Assembly (NCBI GenBank): GCA_919901705.1
Contig: CAKKPR010000317.1
Location: 1 to 6,281 of the forward strand
DNA: 6,281 bases
Reading direction: 5' to 3'
Origin: Thermodesulfovibrionales bacterium
Lineage (GTDB): Bacteria > Nitrospirota > Thermodesulfovibrionia > Thermodesulfovibrionales > UBA1546
In this document: piece by piece, positions 6,203 through 6,281 of the stretch
Position numbering within the stretch: position 1 is the first letter of the stretch
Layout: every line of letters begins with the position of its first letter
Program-made: the position numbers and the translations under genes
Notes under the pieces: generated by a model
What the model was told of the DNA's origin: nothing
Databases searched by the model: none
The model's input: only the letters and a program-made list of their open reading frames with translations

Positions 6203-6239
6203 GCATTCTGTATTGCAATTTATACTGCTGGTACAGTGA

Positions 6240-6269
6240 AGTATATCAGGAAAAATTTAAGAGTGTCAA
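6240..6269 (-). promoter_or_regulatory. Sigma70-type promoter upstream of glgC
   Basis: The minus strand carries a perfect -35 hexamer TTGACA (6264-6269), an 18-base A/T-rich spacer and TATACT (6240-6245), five of six matches to TATAAT. Transcription would begin near 6233, giving a leader of about 48 bases to the chosen glgC start. An 8-base palindrome ATTGCAAT (6212-6219) lies in that leader and might be an operator, though a chance palindrome is as likely. The match is strong by eye but untested. Confidence 0.65.
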
Positions 6270-6281
6270 TGAGTTAGGAGA

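Noticed and set aside
6204..6218. Longer glgC starting at TTG 6218 or ATG 6206
   Set aside because: Neither has a good Shine-Dalgarno, and the extra residues are not part of the usual GlgC N-terminus. ATG 6185 has AGGGTGG upstream.
6219..6224. TATAAA as a second -10 box closer to glgC
   Set aside because: No acceptable -35 hexamer at 16-18 bases and no extended -10 TG. The TTGACA/TATACT pair upstream is much stronger.
6265..6281. Possible end of an upstream minus-strand gene (frame ending CAT TGA)
   Set aside because: Only a few codons are visible, so no coding claim can be supported.

Overview
All supported genes lie on the minus strand, so the window is best read from its right end to its left. 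Base composition is moderate, with no strong bias. The gene idioms suggest a Gram-negative-type, deep-branching bacterium such as Nitrospirota (Thermodesulfovibrio-like) or a Desulfobacterota relative. The idioms are an ExeA/GspA-type ATPase, a DUF4388 (PATAN) protein, a CheA with a diverged P2-like region, and an interspersed inverted repeat ending in GTCATTGCGAG. The taxonomic guess is inference; there is no rRNA or other marker here.

Block 1 (about 6270 to 3787): a sigma70-like promoter precedes glgC (ADP-glucose pyrophosphorylase, the committed step of bacterial glycogen synthesis). The glgC stop overlaps, by ATGA, the start of a 384-residue protein with an N-terminal DUF4388/PATAN domain and a GAF-like C-terminal domain. 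The pair looks like one translationally coupled unit joining a storage-carbon enzyme to a signalling protein.

Block 2 (3786 to 3586): a 201-base intergenic region. It holds a 76-base interspersed inverted repeat (3668-3743), a possible extended -10 promoter and a purine-rich ribosome binding site for the next gene.

Block 3 (3585 to 412): a tight signalling operon of a single-domain CheY-like receiver, CheA and an ExeA/GspA-type AAA ATPase, overlapping by 4 and 8 bases. No CheW, CheR, CheB or chemoreceptor gene is in the window, so this CheA may serve an output other than flagellar chemotaxis. The ATPase in the same coupled unit is the most unusual element.

Block 4 (391 to 1): 20 bases after the ATPase comes a UPF0175 antitoxin-like gene. 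It is followed with zero spacing by the 5' end of a DUF3368 (PIN-like) toxin gene that runs off the left edge. This is a predicted type II toxin-antitoxin pair, apparently able to be read through from the chemosensory operon.

I see no tRNA, rRNA, CRISPR array, insertion sequence or convincing rho-independent terminator. Nothing here proves a wholly new system. The best candidates for a second look are the CheY-CheA-ExeA coupling with the attached toxin-antitoxin pair, and the glgC-PATAN coupling.
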